The position numbers and the translations under genes are program-made. Shown piece by piece: positions 22,641-33,069 of a stretch of 64,000 nt of DNA. This DNA is from Phyllostachys edulis. Lineage: Eukaryota; Streptophyta; Magnoliopsida; Poales; Poaceae. The notes under the pieces were generated by a model. That model searched no databases. It saw only the letters and a program-made list of their open reading frames with translations, and was not told where the DNA came from. Within the stretch, counting starts at the first letter, position 1. Every line of letters begins with the position of its first letter. The stretch lies in assembly GCA_036346405.1 (NCBI GenBank), contig CM070563.1, forward strand, positions 26,721,600-26,785,599, given 5' to 3'.

Positions 22641-24014
22641 ACATGTATGGTTTTGCGCGAGTGATTCAGCCACACACTCTCGATATCATCTAAGTAGTGA
22701 GTATAGGCTTCGACCCCTTTTGTACACTGGCCCGACAGATTAGCAATGGTAGGATAATGATTTATGGTGCAAAACAACAAGGAACGTAAAGTGAAGTTCT
22801 CTCGTTTGTACACATCCCATACATGTACCCCTTCAATCCACAGTATTTTTAGATCTTCCATCAATGGTGCTAGGTACACATCAATATCATTCCCAGGTTG
22901 CTTCGGTCCTTGGATAAGTATCGATAGCAAAATACACTTCCGCTTCATACACAACCAAGGAGGAAGGTTGTAGATATAGAGCGTCATGGGCCAAGTGCTA
23001 TGTCGGCTGCTCATGTTACCGAAAGGATTCATTCCATCTGCACTCAATTCAAACCTTATATTCCTCGGTTTCGCACCGAAGTCTGCAAACCTCCTATCGA
23101 TGTTTCTCCACTGGGCAGAATCAGCAGGGTGTCTTAGCTTTCCGTCATTGTTACGCTCCTTTGAGTGTCAATGTAGCAGTTTTGCATTCTTTGGGTTCGC
23201 AAAATATCGCTTCAAACGGGGAATTACAAGAAGGTACCACACCACCTTAGCAGGAGGTCCTTTTTTCACCTCGATTCCCTCGTCGTTATCTGATTGATTC
23301 TTACGCTTATATCGGGATGCGTTGCACACCAGACATACATGCATGTTTGTATACTCGTTATGGTAGAGGATATAGACGTTAGGACATGCATGTATTCTTT
23401 CTACTTCCATTCCCAATAGACAAAGAACCTTCTTGGCTTTGTAGGTGGTTTTGGGCAACTCGTTTCCCTCCGGAAGCATGTCCGCTAAGAGACCTAACAG
23501 CCCCGTGAAACTCTTATCGGACCAACCGTTGCTTGCTTTCAATTTCAGCAGTTCAAGCACAGATGATAACCTTGTGTATTACGGCATGCAGCTCGGGAAC
23601 AAAGTTTTCTCTGAGTCCTCCGTCAAGCCCCGAAATTTAACATACTCCCTCTCATCACAGTTCCCTTCTGCATCACGAAGCATCTGATCTAGATTGTCAT
23701 GGTGCAGGCTATCTGAATCGGAACCACAATCGACATCATCCGGCGGCATATCGTTGACTTCCTGTATAATATGCTCTTCACCGTGACTGGTCCAATGTGT
23801 ATAACCCTTTTTGAAACCTCTTCAAATCAAGTGTGCTTCGATCTGCGGTCGATTCTTAAACATCTTCAGATTCTCGTAGTCAATGCATGGACAGTACATA
23901 TATTTCGCCCCCCTTATTCAACATATCCTCCTTAGCAGCTCTTGTAAAAGCAGACATGCCATTAATGTACTCTTCACTCACACGGTTCTCAGCATACATC
24001 CAGCTTCGGTCCAT
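22641..24014 (-). pseudogene. TNP2: CACTA1 TNP2 transposase, N-terminal and catalytic part
   Basis: Read from 24014 down, it starts with the transposase-associated domain (MDRSWMYAENRVSEEYINGM, start ATG at 24014). Then comes 23560-23168 with LLADMLPEGNELPKTTYKAK, a zinc-binding-like HACPN...C...C segment and VWYLLVIPRLKRYF. Then 23047-22641 covers the Transposase_21 catalytic core (GNDIDVYLAPLMEDLK, FCTINHYPTIANLSG). Intervening stops at 23820-23570 probably contain an intron plus decay. The start lies about 1 kb inside the right terminus, with subterminal repeats further out acting as the likely promoter side. The gene continues at 12242 after the copia cluster. Confidence 0.85.
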
Positions 24015-24144
24015 CACACAGTTCATATTGAAACCCTGGAAATAAATAAAAGGGTGACTTCGAAAGCGTATTTTTTTAGGCTTAATTACGCTTTCTAACA
24101 AAGAAAGCGTATTTTTCTCTGAACCAAAGGTGGCTTTTTTCATT

Positions 24145-24730
24145 TTTATATTTTCCAGATTTTATTAACTTACATGTGGGCCCTACTTGTCAGTGACTCA
24201 TTATTTATTTCATGATTTTATTTATAAAATCTACGGTGGCCCCACATGTCATAGACTCGTTAGTTTATTAACTAAATGATTAAAAACAGTAGGATTTGAA
24301 GCTCAAATTGGGCTTAGGGTGACATTGCATTGCTAATAGTCGTGGCTTGGGGCTCTAAGGTCGCCTAAGGCAAACCGACGGTGATGTCCCATGGCGGCGC
24401 CATGGGCTTCACTAGCGATTTTGGTGTAAACACCTGAAACTACTCAAATTAAAGGATGCTTATGCTCCAGTAGCTCACCTCGATCACGAGGAAGGTGTCA
24501 ATGAAGTTGAGGAAGATCCAAGGCGGCTGGTCGTTGGTGAATAGAGGCGACGACGGCAAGCTCGTCGGCGACAATAGTTGAAATGGACCACACGAGCGGG
24601 CACAGTGAGGTAAGGCGATACTCAAACCGAGCACGGAGTGGCGATGGACTCACCGGGCTTGGAGATCTCCCGTAGTTACCGTAGTGCCAGAGATGGAGAT
24701 CAAGAAGACACTGTTGGGGAGCTATGTATG
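24145..24730. other. CACTA1 leader region upstream of TNP2
   Basis: Non-coding sequence lies between the TNP2 start and the right subterminal repeats. It is AT-rich near the gene (24145-24300) and more GC-rich toward the end. It aligns with CACTA2 40540-41100. The minus-strand frame at 24634-24449 shows no known domain and is not conserved as a frame in CACTA2. Confidence 0.6.
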
Positions 24731-24734
24731 CTGC

Positions 24735-24979
24735 ACCGTCTAATTATCACAGATGGTTTTCAACAAAAACCTTCTGTGATATGTGGTAATATCATAGACG
24801 GTTCATGTTGAAAACTGTTTGTGTAGTATCACAGACAGTTCTCACAAAAAACCGTATGTGATATTGGGTAATATCACAGACGGTTTTTGGTTAGAACCGT
24901 TTGTGATACTTCACAGACGGTTTTCAACATGAACCGTCTGTGATATGACCTCTTCACAGACGATTTTTGGTTAGTAGTG
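24735..24979. repeat. right subterminal repeat cluster and terminus of CACTA1
   Basis: About ten alternating ACAGACGGTTTT and AACCGTCTGTGAT-type sites fill the last 245 bp, ending at TTAGTAGTG (24979). They mirror the left cluster at 2582-2800. Confidence 0.85.
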
Positions 24980-25735
24980 TTCGCTCGCGCTCTATTGCAA
25001 TTTCGGTTTCCTTTGCACAGCGGATCAAGTGTTGTTTAGAGCCGTCATTAATGGTCATATTAACGGGTAATTTTTATGTATTGTCTTTATTAAATTTGTA
25101 GTTAGTTAATTAGTCATAATGAATTAGTTGTAGTTATTTAGGCGTAATTAATTCAGTCCTATCATTTAGGCCTTATTAAATTTGTGTTATTTAGTTAGTT
25201 GTGATAACTTAGGTCATAATGAATTAGTAATTGGTATACTAATCCCACGTATTTATTTGTAGCCTAGTTAATTAGTTACGATTTAATTAGTCCTAATTAG
25301 GTGTCGCTTAGTTAATTAATTGTAATTAATTAGTTGCAATTAATCGCTTGTAGTTAATTAGTCGCACTAAGGTAGCCATAATTAATTTAATTGTAGTTAG
25401 TTAGTCATAATGAATTCAAGTGTGGCTCTATGTAGTGCTAATTATCTATTTGTAATTAATATGTGGTAAATAATTACTAAAAATTAATTTAGTTGTATTT
25501 ATTTCATTATTAAGTCGAATTATCTTTTTTGTAATTTATTTGCGGTACTTAATTAGTCTACATTAATTAAGAGGTTTTTAAATACTCGTGTTAATTTAAT
25601 CGTACTTAAGTAGTCATAGTTCATTAGTGTATTTTTGTTGTTGTCCGTGTTTAGTCTTATTTTTTAATTTATAGTAATTCATCGTCATTATTAATTTATT
25701 TACTACTAATATGTGTCTTTGATCTCTTGCAAGTC
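24980..25735. other. AT-rich TTAATTAGT-repetitive stretch upstream of the PMD frame
   Basis: After the CACTA1 terminus a short GC-richer stretch (to about 25060) is followed by roughly 650 bp of loosely repetitive sequence made of TTAATTAGT / TAGTTAATTAG variants. It has no coding signal. It may be an intron or leader of the PMD gene that starts at 25736. Confidence 0.5.
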
Positions 25736-27190
25736 ATGCCTCTACCGGAGCTACTAGAACCATTCCACGATGAGCATCACTGGTGCCAGCTGCAGATCAC
25801 CGGGGTCGCGGGTGGCCCTCCACCCCTGGTGCTTCGGTTTGAGAAGCATTATTGGGAGCTCGATGATCACCACATCCCAATCCTTCAGGGCACGGGCTTG
25901 TTGCCTTTTGCGCGGCTACTCTCGGTCGGACGATACTTTACCCTGGGCTGTAGTGTGATGTCAGCTCTTGCCGACAGGTGGAGACCCGAGACTCACACAT
26001 TCCACTTTCAGTGGGGAGAGATGACAATCACTCTCCAGGATGTCTCGTTCTTGACCGAACTACCAATTAGGAGTGAGCCACTTGTTCCAAGCCATTCGCC
26101 AGTAGACTGGAAGGCCTGGTTGAGGCATCGGTTTGACATACATGTCCTGGACTGTGCCTATGGTGTCACTCAGACCTGGTTAAGGAACTTCAGTCAATGC
26201 CTGTAGGATGCACCTGATGAGATTGTTAGAACACACCTCGTCACGTACATTCTCCATCTCTTCGGTTGGGCCCTATTTCCCATCACGCAGGGTGATTGGT
26301 TGTACCTCAGCTTTGGCTGCATCACCGAGTCTTTGGCCGACGCGAAGACTAGAGCCATGCCTTAGTACAGCTAGGGATCTGTCGTTCTCTGTGCCACATA
26401 CAGGGGTTGTGTGACGCTTCGTGGCGCCACATCGATGTGAAATGAACCTTGTCGTGTGCTACGTGCTTCTGTAGTTGTAGAGTTAGGAGCACTTCCCTGC
26501 TGGGCGGCCCTCCATCCAGAGAGTAGTGCACCTGTACCCCGAGTTGCATGAACTGATCGACGGGCCCACTATGGGCTACCAGTGGACTACCGCCCAGTTA
26601 TGCTGGGCCAAGGATAGACTACCGAGGTGCTCCTCGTTGTTGCACAACAAGTTCAAGTCGTTGCACGACAATGACATCATATGGGCTCCATGGACCCCAG
26701 AGTTCGTGCACACAGTAGCGCCGTACAGACTATCCATGCAATACACGCAGGACGCCAGATTGTGGACGACGACCTGCCACTTGGTGTTCACCCACATGGT
26801 GGAGCCTTACACGCCGCAATGCATAATGCGTCAGTTTGATTTGTACCAGGTTATGCCTCCTCCCGATGGAAGGATGTTGTAGCGAGCCGTTCACTTGTGA
26901 GTCCAACTCCATCCAAGTATTGTTTGCATTTCATATCCATGTTGTATGTTCTAACATGAATCCTTCTCGAATGTAGGCAAACAAGGGTGGGCGACGCTAC
27001 CGAGGACCTGCAAGCGGCCCAAAGATGAGTGGATTACGACTTGGGTGACACAGCACACGTCGAGGTCGTACAAGAGCAGAGACCGTATGACGTACGGTCG
27101 TACCACCAGTACATGGAGTGGTACGTACAACTATCGCGCTCCAGACTAACCCATTCTCCAACGGAGCGTCCGGAGCAGGTGACACATTAG
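25736..27190 (+). pseudogene. plant mobile domain (PMD) protein, broken
   Basis: The frame from ATG 25736 to the TAG at 26204-26206 carries a typical PMD N-terminal region: LLPFARLLSVGRYFT, then ALADRWRPETHTFHF followed by GEMTITLQDVSFLTELPI. The homology continues after the stop in the same frame (IVRTHLVTYILHLFGWALFP, YLSFGCITESLADAKTRAM) to about 26370. It then shifts frame and resumes at 26526-26882 (WTPEFVHTVAPYRLSM, PQCIMRQFDLYQVMPPP). A weaker C-terminal remnant reaches about 27190. PMD proteins include the MAIN/MAIL1 family and many transposon-encoded relatives (MULE and gypsy), so host versus transposon origin is open. At least two disabling changes make it a pseudogene. CACTA1 lies directly upstream. 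Confidence 0.75.
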
Positions 27191-27726
27191 TAGATCTTTG
27201 AACCACTTGTAAGATCTTTGAACTGATACTTGGATTTGAATCCAAGTATATTTCTTCTGTGTGATGGATGGAACACATGTTTTATCTAGTCCAAACCACA
27301 CGACGCTTTGAGCCCTAAGTCATTGACAACAACCACTATGTAGTTCTATCTCCCACTGACATCAACCTGTGATCAGTTAGCACCTCACTAACTACAACTA
27401 ATCCCCCGACCCAACGCTACGTTTCCCTAAAGGTGTCTTCTCTAGGAGTAACCGCCACCACTTCGCCAAGTACTTAAAGGTGGATGATGAACAGCAAAAT
27501 AACAACCGCAACCACAGCAACAAGATCCAGAGGTAGATCATGATCAATAGGATCAAACTCAATTGAAGCATGGCAGGCAATATACTTAGTGTAATTAGGG
27601 CTAATCTATCGCCTTACTCAAGGCACCCTCTGTAAACAGCCAGTTCATTGCGATAAAGAGCAATCCCATTCTCCTCCAAGAACTCTTAGCCATTTTCCTT
27701 ATTTTCATTTCGTAAGATCGTCGACA
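27191..27726 (+). mobile_element. Tat-type gypsy: probable 5' LTR remnant
   Basis: The right edge is well placed: CGACA at 27722-27726 is followed directly by GTTGGTGCTGTCCGTGGGG, the primer-site-like sequence characteristic of Tat-lineage elements. The left edge is not defined; I find no clear TG start or matching second LTR, because the other half of the element lies outside the window. A CGATAAAGAG stretch near 27650 could be TATA-like. The frames inside are spurious. Confidence 0.5.
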
Positions 27727-27727
27727 G

Positions 27728-27745
27728 TTGGTGCTGTCCGTGGGG
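27728..27745 (+). promoter_or_regulatory. primer binding site of the Tat-type gypsy element
   Basis: TTGGTGCTGTCCGTGGGG directly follows the LTR end. It is a diverged form of the TTGGCGCCGT... site conserved in plant Tat/Athila elements, where a tRNA 3' end primes minus-strand synthesis. Confidence 0.6.
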
Positions 27746-27824
27746 AAGAAGGCATTGAGTTCTTGAAGATTTCTTCGCTCAGCAATCCTAATTTTCCTTC
27801 TGTTCCGCTATCACTTATGTGATC

Positions 27825-30000
27825 ATGGCAGGAATATGGGATGAGGAGAACTGGTTTGATTTGGTAGACTTTTCTAACCTCGACATGGACACACGCATTC
27901 GCGCCATAGAACACGACGCAATGTCGTCGTCATCCTCTTCCATCGCAAGCTTGCCGCTCGCTGAGACTAGCGAGATTGATCGGATGGATGAAGATTCACC
28001 GTGACAATCAGTGGAGCTCCCAAAGGAATCGGTTCTTTCGACCAGTTCAGAATGTCCGAACACATCTACAAACCCGATTTTTCTGACCAGTAGCAACGGC
28101 GACAAAAGCTCAGTGCTGCAATCAGAGGGTCAATGTGCTCTCGATACATTCATGGGCGACCAATATTCGCCTACGACTCCTACGTATTCCAAGGGCCAAC
28201 CGACATCTGGTAGCGGTGTCAATGAAGTTGCCACCGGTCAAAGGCCAGGTAAAGATGATCAAACTTAGCATACGATCGGAAATCCACCAGATCAGGCTGA
28301 GTCCACCACAAAGCCCACCGGAGGTCGTAATCTCTGATCACTCCCCATCAAAGAGGCTCCTTGTCAAAGAAGTGGAAGGCTCTCCCTTAGTTACGATGGG
28401 AGCTCGTCGAAAGACTGCTGTTGGAGGCACGAGGTTAACACAATCAGTGATACCAATCAAGATGCCGTGCATGATCCTCCACAGCATAACCCGCCACCAC
28501 CTATTGGTGGAAATGGTACGGGTACTCAAGCACCAACCCGCGATGGCGAAGGTAATGGAACTGGTGGACATCAATCAATTAATTCACTTGTTTCTACCCC
28601 ATTGCGCATGATAGGGTGAACAGGACAAGCCAAAGGGTCGGGAGAGAATTTGAGTCATCGAATACCTTCTGCCAGCATGAACCATTTAAGACCCTCGATA
28701 ACGATCTAGAACCTGCAACGAGTTCGTGACATTTTAAATAACCTAGTCCTCGCTCTGGCAGAGACTCCGGGGTATGTTCAGCTTGCAGGCGGGTATCAAA
28801 GATCTTTTAGTAGACCATGCAACGTACAGAGATGTACAGGGAACAAAGGAATTCACAAAGTCATACTTTGACTTCGTCCCAGCGTTCCTCCCTTAGCCAG
28901 GGTCAGCATGGTCAGTCTAGAGACCGTTCGATACCTAGACCTCCTTAGATGTTCCGACTAGGGAATCACAAGGGAAGATGACTCTTCCATGCAGCCACTC
29001 CTCCCCCTCGTCAAGAGGAGTGGCCACTTGGTTCAAATGATCTTTGACATCATTTAAACCAGGCAGGTGGTCGAAGGCGTTGTACTAACATCCACGACCG
29101 AATTGGGACACCGAATACTCGATATGTCAACCTAAGGAATCGATCCCCAACTGATAACAATCCGGCTCCTTTTCAAAGAAGACATCATGACTCCATTACG
29201 GGCTGTCGAGCATTTTCGGCAGGGCTCCAAGCAGTAAGCTAGTCGGACAAATTTCGACCAGCAAACATGGAAAAATTAAATAGAACTCAAAATCCAATAG
29301 AATTACTCTAGATCTATACTACCGCCATCGAATACCGGTGGTGATGACAATGTGATGGCAAACTACCTACCCACTCAGATTTCAAGGATCTCGCCTTGGC
29401 CTTGGTTGTCGAACCTACGGCCGGATTAATTTACACAGGAGCTACTCGGACCTCCTAATTGCAAACTTTCAGGGGACATATGATCGCCTCGGAAAGGAGG
29501 ATGACCTTCATCGGATTCGGCAGGAACCTGATGAAACTCTCCGCCAGTACATAAAGAGGTTCAGCGAGGTCCGTAACTCCATTCTTGAGGTCGCAGACTC
29601 ATCTGTTATTCAGGCTTTTAAAGCTGGGTTAAGGAATTGACGGTTTACGGAGGATATCGCTATGAACCCTCCATGAATGACCATCAAGCTCTTCGACATG
29701 GTCGATAGGTATGCGGCTGATAGTGAGGTTGTTGCATGAAAAAGGCCATAGATCGGAAAGAGAAAATCCCTCAGCCTGGCCTGGATAAACAAGAGAAGAA
29801 ATATAAGAAGGCTCTCAAAGGTAAGAAGAATCGCAAGCCCAATAACAAAGAAGTGCTTGCAATTCTTGAGAAGTTCACCAAGGGCAAGAATGATTATTCT
29901 GGTCGTAACAAAGCAAAAGCTCTGATCGATGAATACAAAAAGAACAAGAAGTGGTGTCCACTTCATCAGGCGGTAGGGCATGATCTGCGCACTTGCTGAG
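27825..30000 (+). pseudogene. Tat-type gypsy gag, heavily degraded
   Basis: A start is likely at ATG 27825 (MAGIWDEENWFDL). The first 800 bp are open only in short pieces in changing frames. The conserved gag core appears at about 29485-29640 (RQEPDETLRQYIKRFSEVRN) and is then shifted. A zinc-knuckle-like CPLHQAVGHDLRTC closes the region at about 29956-29997, with the C-x2-H-x4-H-x4-C spacing seen in Tat gag proteins. The many stops show an old copy. Gag would form the particle that packages the element RNA. Confidence 0.7.
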
Positions 30001-30289
30001 CCTATCAAAAGTAGCTAGAAGACTATTACTTAGGTAAAGGTCATTTTCCTTCCATACAAGAGCTCCAAAAAAGACAAGGATGGCGACGAAGTAATAGAGT
30101 ATCAGGAGCCCCAGCATACCGTCGATATGATCTTTGGCGGGTCCTCCTCATACAAATCTAGGTGTCATCTGAAGGCCGTGGAACGAGAAGTGAACCTTAC
30201 CGAATCTTCGATCACCATCAGGCCATCCAGGTGGTCAGAGATAGTCATCTCCTTCAGCAAAGAAGGCTGACACATCCCTTCAACTCGAA

Positions 30290-30939
30290 AAGGTAGGTTC
30301 CCTATTGTTGTAGAACCTACTATAAATAATTGCAAAGTTAATCGAGTTTTAGTAGATAGTGGTAGTTCTTTAAATATTTTGTTTACGGGAGCATTGGAAG
30401 AAATGCAAATTCCCAAATCAAAAGTAAAGCCTGTGAAATATGCCTTTCATAGTATAGTTCGGGGGTCTACTACTAAACCGATAGAGCAAATTTCCCTACC
30501 GGTTACATTCGGAAGACCAGATAACTTCCGAACAGAGAAGATTTCATTTGATATAGTAGATTTTGAAACTGCATATAATGGAATACTTGGTCGTCTGGCA
30601 TTAGCAAAGTTCCTGATAGCTACACATTATGGCCATCGGAGTTTAAAAAGGCTAGGACCAAAAGGTGTCATTACGGTTCGAGGGGATAGAAATATGGCAT
30701 ATGCATGCGATCGTAAGTCCCTAGAACTGGTCGATGAACTATCGACTAGAGATACTAATCCACCTTCCACGCAGGTCAAACACTTAAGGCCAAAGATGGC
30801 CCCAAAACCCTCCAACCAGACGAAGGAAGTTCCACTCAACAAGGACACTTCTCCAGAAAACGTCAAAGCGTTGTTTGGGCTCAGAAGTGCTAGTGCAACC
30901 ACCCAAAAAAGTACTGGTCAGAGCAGGGCTCGATCCTAA
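30290..30939 (+). pseudogene. Tat-type gypsy protease region
   Basis: One frame is open from about 30290 to the TAG at 30937-30939. It contains VNRVLVDSGSSLNILF, with the aspartic protease DSGSS at 30355-30369, followed by the second-lobe block FDIVDFETAYNGILGRLALA (about 30544-30603). This is a retropepsin of the Ty3-gypsy type, which would mature the polyprotein. The frame is unusually clean compared with the surrounding gag and RT. Confidence 0.85.
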
Positions 30940-31006
30940 ATAGGAAGAGTCGCTCGTCTCCTTCCTCTGAGCCAATTTAGATGTATTTGCCTAGCAGGCA
31001 TCCGAT

Positions 31007-31781
31007 ATGCCTAGAGTTCCTAGGAAGGTGATCGAGCACAGTCTAGCTCTCCAGCCTGATAAAAAATCGGTCAAGCAAAGGCTGAGGTGCTTCGCACCAG
31101 ATCGGAAGGAAGCAATCTGGTCGGAGATTGACAAGCTCCTTAAGGCTGGGTTTATTCGTGAAGTCGACGGCCCTGAGTGGCTCGCCAGTCCTGTAATGGT
31201 TAGAAAGAGTAATGGGAAATGATGAATGTGTATCGATTTCACAGATCTTAATAAAGCTTTTCCGAATGATGATTTTCTCCTTCCACATATCGATCAGCTC
31301 GTAGACTCTACTTTCGGGTGTGAGTTATTAAGCTTTTTAGATGTGTATTCAGGGTTCCATCAAATTAATATCAGTAAAGATGATGAAGAGAAAACTTCCT
31401 TCATCACACCATATGGCACCTATTGCTATGTCAAGATACCATTTGGTCTCAAAAATGCTGGTGCAACTTTTCAGAGGCTAATGCAAAAAAACATTTAGCC
31501 CACAAATAGGTCAAAATTTAGAAGCCTACATTGATGACTTGGTTGTAAAGAGCATCAATGCTGGTGATCATATTTCTGACCTACAAGAAACTTTCAATAA
31601 CTTAAGAAGACATAACCTTAAATTAAATCCAGAAAAGTGTGCGTTTGGAGTTTCTTCTGGGAAGCTTCCTGGATTCCTAGTTTTAGCTATAGGAATTGAA
31701 GCAAACCCAACAAAGATATCGGCCATCGACCAGATGAGCCCTCCGACCACAAAGAAAGAAATCCAAAAACTAACTGGTTGA
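31007..31781 (+). pseudogene. Tat-type gypsy reverse transcriptase, cut by gypsy A
   Basis: Fragments run collinearly: 31007-31222 (RCFAPDRKEAIWSEIDKLLK, FIREVDGPEWLASPVMV), a double stop at 31220-31225, then 31226-31498 (MCIDFTDLNKAFPND, FLDVYSGFHQINIS, PFGLKNAGATFQRLM). After a frame change the catalytic YIDD follows at 31527-31538, then LNPEKCAFGVSSGK and KEIQKLTG. The homology ends at KLTG followed by TGA, exactly where the gypsy A LTR begins (31782). The rest of this element should lie to the right of the window. Confidence 0.85.
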
Positions 31782-32465
31782 TGCGGAATGTTGTCCTAAT
31801 CTGTCGATGCGAAGGATAAAATTCTGATTAGACGATGATCAACTCTCATGATCCAGGCTACGAACACAACACGTACAAACCAAGTAATCGCTGAACTAAT
31901 CACCAAATCGTTATCAACCGTGCCAAAGACCCGATTGACCTGATCACGAGGATCAATTCCTGCAAGCAATCGAAGAACAAGCAAGAACGAAGTAACAAGC
32001 AATCTGAATTGCAAATATATGATTGAGTCTAAAAGGTGGGATTCCGCAGTGGTTCTTTATGGTTGGTCTAGTCGACACAAGCAAAGAACAAGAGTTTTCA
32101 CAATGAAGAAACTAAGCAAACGAAATCCACCAAACCCTAAAGGTGGCGGCCACTATGTATAGGAGGAAGAGGAGAAGGGAGAGGCGGTGTTACTGTTCAT
32201 GTGTGGATAGTAACCATGTGAACAGTGCGGGCTGCATAGGGTTGCAAGGCCTATGGGCCCAAGTGAACTCAAAAACAACATCTCACTATTTTTTCAATTA
32301 CCACGTGCTTATAATGAATTTTGAGGTGGGGCCAAATCCGTTGGAAAGAGGATGAAATAATCTTTCCATCAAGTACTCGTGGGCCTCCAACGGACTCGGT
32401 ATGTGAAAGTTATGCATGTTTGAAGTCGGTGTTGTCTCCGAATGCCGAATTGAATTATACATGCT
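31782..32465 (-). mobile_element. gypsy A: 3' LTR (minus strand), cut by CACTA2
   Basis: On the minus strand the LTR ends ...GACAACATTCCGCA, so its edge on the plus strand is TGCGGAATG at 31782. The adjacent GTTGA (31777-31781) is the expected 5-bp target duplication; its partner should lie beyond the right window edge. Minus-strand reading from 32465 shows the LTR promoter region (TATACATAGTGG, then TTTAGGGTTTGG near 32120). CACTA2 begins at 32469 after the TCC duplication. The corresponding pol end is on the far side of CACTA2 (41457-41841). Confidence 0.7.
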
Positions 32466-32468
32466 TCC

Positions 32469-32895
32469 CACTACAGAAAAGGCCTTTACAGACGGTTCGT
32501 AACGCCATCACGCAGCGGTTACGGAGCCGCTCGAGTTTATGGGTCAAGAATGCTAATGGTCATCACAGACGGTTTTCGAACCGCTCGTAATACATACTAT
32601 CACAGACGGTTTGTAGATGCAACCGTGCGGATAGTCACTACCACAAACGGTTCAGATAAAACCGCTCGTGATATTCGACTACCACGCACGGTCCGTAGAT
32701 AAAACCGTCGTGATAGTCGACTACCACGCACGATCCGTAGATGAAACCGTCAGGATAGTCGACTACCCGACAGACGATTCAGATATGAAACCGCCTCGTG
32801 ATAGTTCACTATCACGCAGCGGTTTCATATACGCATCGCTCGTGGTAGTCGACTATCACTGCACGGTTTCATCCATGCACCGCTCTGGGAAGTCT
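32469..32895. repeat. left subterminal repeats of CACTA2
   Basis: Around a dozen degenerate ACGGTT / AACCG(C)TCGTGAT sites occur in alternating orientation. Many differ from the CACTA1 consensus by one-base losses, such as CACGACGG for CACAGACGG. Confidence 0.8.
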
Positions 32896-33069
32896 TTGCA
32901 TTGCTAAATCTATTTTCGCTTATTGGCTAGCCTCAGAAATGCTAGCCATGCCCTCTCAAACAAGCACATCCAATTCTCATTCATTTCGTAGCACATCAAA
33001 ATTATGCTCATTTCGTAAACAAGCACACATCCAATTCACAAATCAATTAACTAAATTTAACCATTAATG

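Larger units (their letters stand above)
2582..24979 (-). mobile_element. CACTA1: large autonomous-type CACTA transposon with nested insertions
   Basis: The left end begins CACTACTACAGAAAAGGCC at 2582. The right end finishes TTAGTAGTG at 24979. Both ends carry clusters of ACAGACGGTT and its complement AACCGTCTGT. Flanking trinucleotides are TTT (2579-2581) and TTC (24980-24982), a near match to the 3-bp duplication of CACTA elements. The element encodes TNP2 and an En/Spm-type accessory protein, both on the minus strand. Its 22.4 kb are inflated by a copia insertion cluster (12248-22640) and by an unrelated block of about 4 kb at 5435-9440. It shares its architecture with CACTA2 at 32469-41453. 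Confidence 0.88.

Noticed and set aside
25736..26206. PMD frame as a functional host gene
   Set aside because: The homology continues past an in-frame stop and a later frameshift, so the short frame is only part of a broken gene.
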